Shown: piece by piece, positions 63,374 through 64,000 of the stretch
Layout of the letters: each line of letters opens with the position of its first letter
How positions within the stretch are numbered: the stretch's first letter is position 1
Origin: Sterolibacterium sp.
GTDB taxonomy: Bacteria > Pseudomonadota > Gammaproteobacteria > Burkholderiales > Rhodocyclaceae
DNA: 64,000 nt
Direction: 5' to 3'
Assembly (NCBI GenBank): GCA_028713555.1
Contig: JAQTOA010000006.1
Location: 124,001-188,000, forward strand
The notes under the pieces: model-generated
Databases searched by the model: none
The model's input: only the letters and a program-made list of their open reading frames with translations
What the model was told of the DNA's origin: nothing
Program-made: the position numbers and the translations under genes

Positions 63374-64000
63374 CTAAGTTATCCAATTGGTTGGGTTCAA
63401 AATCGCAGCATCATTGAGCGCGAATTCGGCGTACTCTTCTTTTTGGAGAGGATTTTTTGACAGCATCAGAAGTTGCGCCAACTGTACACTGTTTTCCACA
63501 CCGCATAGCACCACATCGACTTCGTCCAAATTACATACGAATGCAAGCGCGGCTTGTAAAGGCGTCACATGGCGTTTGCCGAGCATTTCACGGTAATGCT
63601 GCAAATGCTCCTTCACCGTTGCGAAATAAGGAGGAAGGCTGTCCGGTTCCATTAGCAATAACCCTTGGAGGAATATTGAGCGGGCATGTACTTCTATGCC
63701 CCGTTTTTTCAGTCGGCCAAGGTGTCCTCCATGCACCAAGCGCTGATCAAACACATTTACAGGAAGCTGGACAAGGTCGACGGGATAACTTTTCAATATT
63801 TCATCGATCTGCTCCCCAGAATAAACGGAGACCCCGATTTTTCTCACAAGACCCTGATCCTTCAAACTTTCCATGGCTTTATAAAGCGTTGCTCCTCCTG
63901 AAGCTAGCAAGTCATATGCATTATGGATCAACAGACCATAAACCGAGGTCTGTCGCAAATTCCGTAGTGATGCCTGGAACGTCTCAATAAGCAAGTTTGC
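63374..64000 (-). CDS. Aldo/keto reductase family protein (5' partial)
   Basis: About 208 C-terminal residues; the frame is open to the window end, so the start is outside. Family features are YGLLIHNAYDLL, LKDQGLVRKIGVSVYSGEQI, VDLVQLPVNVFDQRLV and the C-terminal NADPH-site-like VLCGVENSVQLAQLL. Probably a sugar dehydrogenase of the same operon, of the group often seen in surface-sugar clusters. Confidence 0.85.
   Translation of the reverse strand, partial: ANLLIETFQASLRNLRQTSVYGLLIHNAYDLLASGGATLYKAMESLKDQGLVRKIGVSVYSGEQIDEILKSYPVDLVQLPVNVFDQRLVHGGHLGRLKKRGIEVHARSIFLQGLLLMEPDSLPPYFATVKEHLQHYREMLGKRHVTPLQAALAFVCNLDEVDVVLCGVENSVQLAQLLMLSKNPLQKEEYAEFALNDAAILNPTNWIT

Noticed and set aside
1..64000. 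tRNA or rRNA genes, CRISPR arrays, prophage or full insertion sequences
   Set aside because: None seen. Repeats present are explained by flagellin duplication, the fliK tandem repeat, the MITE-like element and hairpins.

Overview
The window is the core flagellar locus of a GC-rich, probably betaproteobacterial, Gram-negative bacterium, followed by part of a surface-sugar (nonulosonic acid) island. The order flhA-flhF-flhG-fliA-motC-motD, the FlgA/FlgM/FlgN operon facing flgB-L, and a FleS/FleR-type two-component pair resemble polarly flagellated beta/gammaproteobacteria. The taxonomic call is inference; no rRNA or housekeeping marker is present.

Layout. 1-6864 (+): export gate FlhA (5' end cut off by the window), polar placement/number control FlhF and FlhG, sigma-28 FliA, stator pair MotC/MotD. 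6928-7005: REP-like hairpin between convergent units. 7032-8664 (-): flgN, flgM, flgA. 8866-23261 (+): flgB to flgL and an unknown lipoprotein. 23201-34692 (-): fliR, Q, P, O, N, M, L, K, J, I, H, G, F, with a 268-bp MITE-like element exactly between fliF and fliG. 34893-38940 (+): fleS, fleR, fliE and an unrelated quinone reductase. 38933-44431 (-): PilZ protein, an FlhB C-terminal-domain protein, a FliK-like protein, fliT, fliS, fliD. 44664-50553 (-): two nearly identical 850-residue flagellins with flaG between them. 50699-53443 (+): a large TPR-glycosyltransferase-TPR protein. 53520-64000 (-): a tightly overlapping sugar-biosynthesis operon including pseudaminic-acid synthase (PseI-like), a PseG-like hydrolase, two SpsF-type cytidylyltransferases, two aminotransferases, an oxidoreductase, an acetyltransferase, a formyltransferase, a methyltransferase and an aldo/keto reductase (cut by the window end).

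How it works together. Five good sigma-54 -24/-12 promoters (flgB, flgK, fliK, fliE, one flagellin) match the presence of the sigma-54 activator FleR and kinase FleS. FliA and its anti-sigma FlgM serve at least the second flagellin and probably fliD. The sugar operon and the TPR glycosyltransferase next to the flagellins suggest that the filament is decorated with a pseudaminic-acid-like, possibly N-formylated, sugar.

The main unusual points are: a TA-flanked MITE that has split a formerly overlapping fliF/fliG junction; a sigma-54 promoter inside a near-perfect 23-bp hairpin before flgK; strongly enlarged FlgE, FlgK and FlgL built from shared beta-modules; twin flagellins with near-identical bodies but different sigma-factor promoters; and a flagellin-glycosylation candidate with TPR domains on both sides of the catalytic region.
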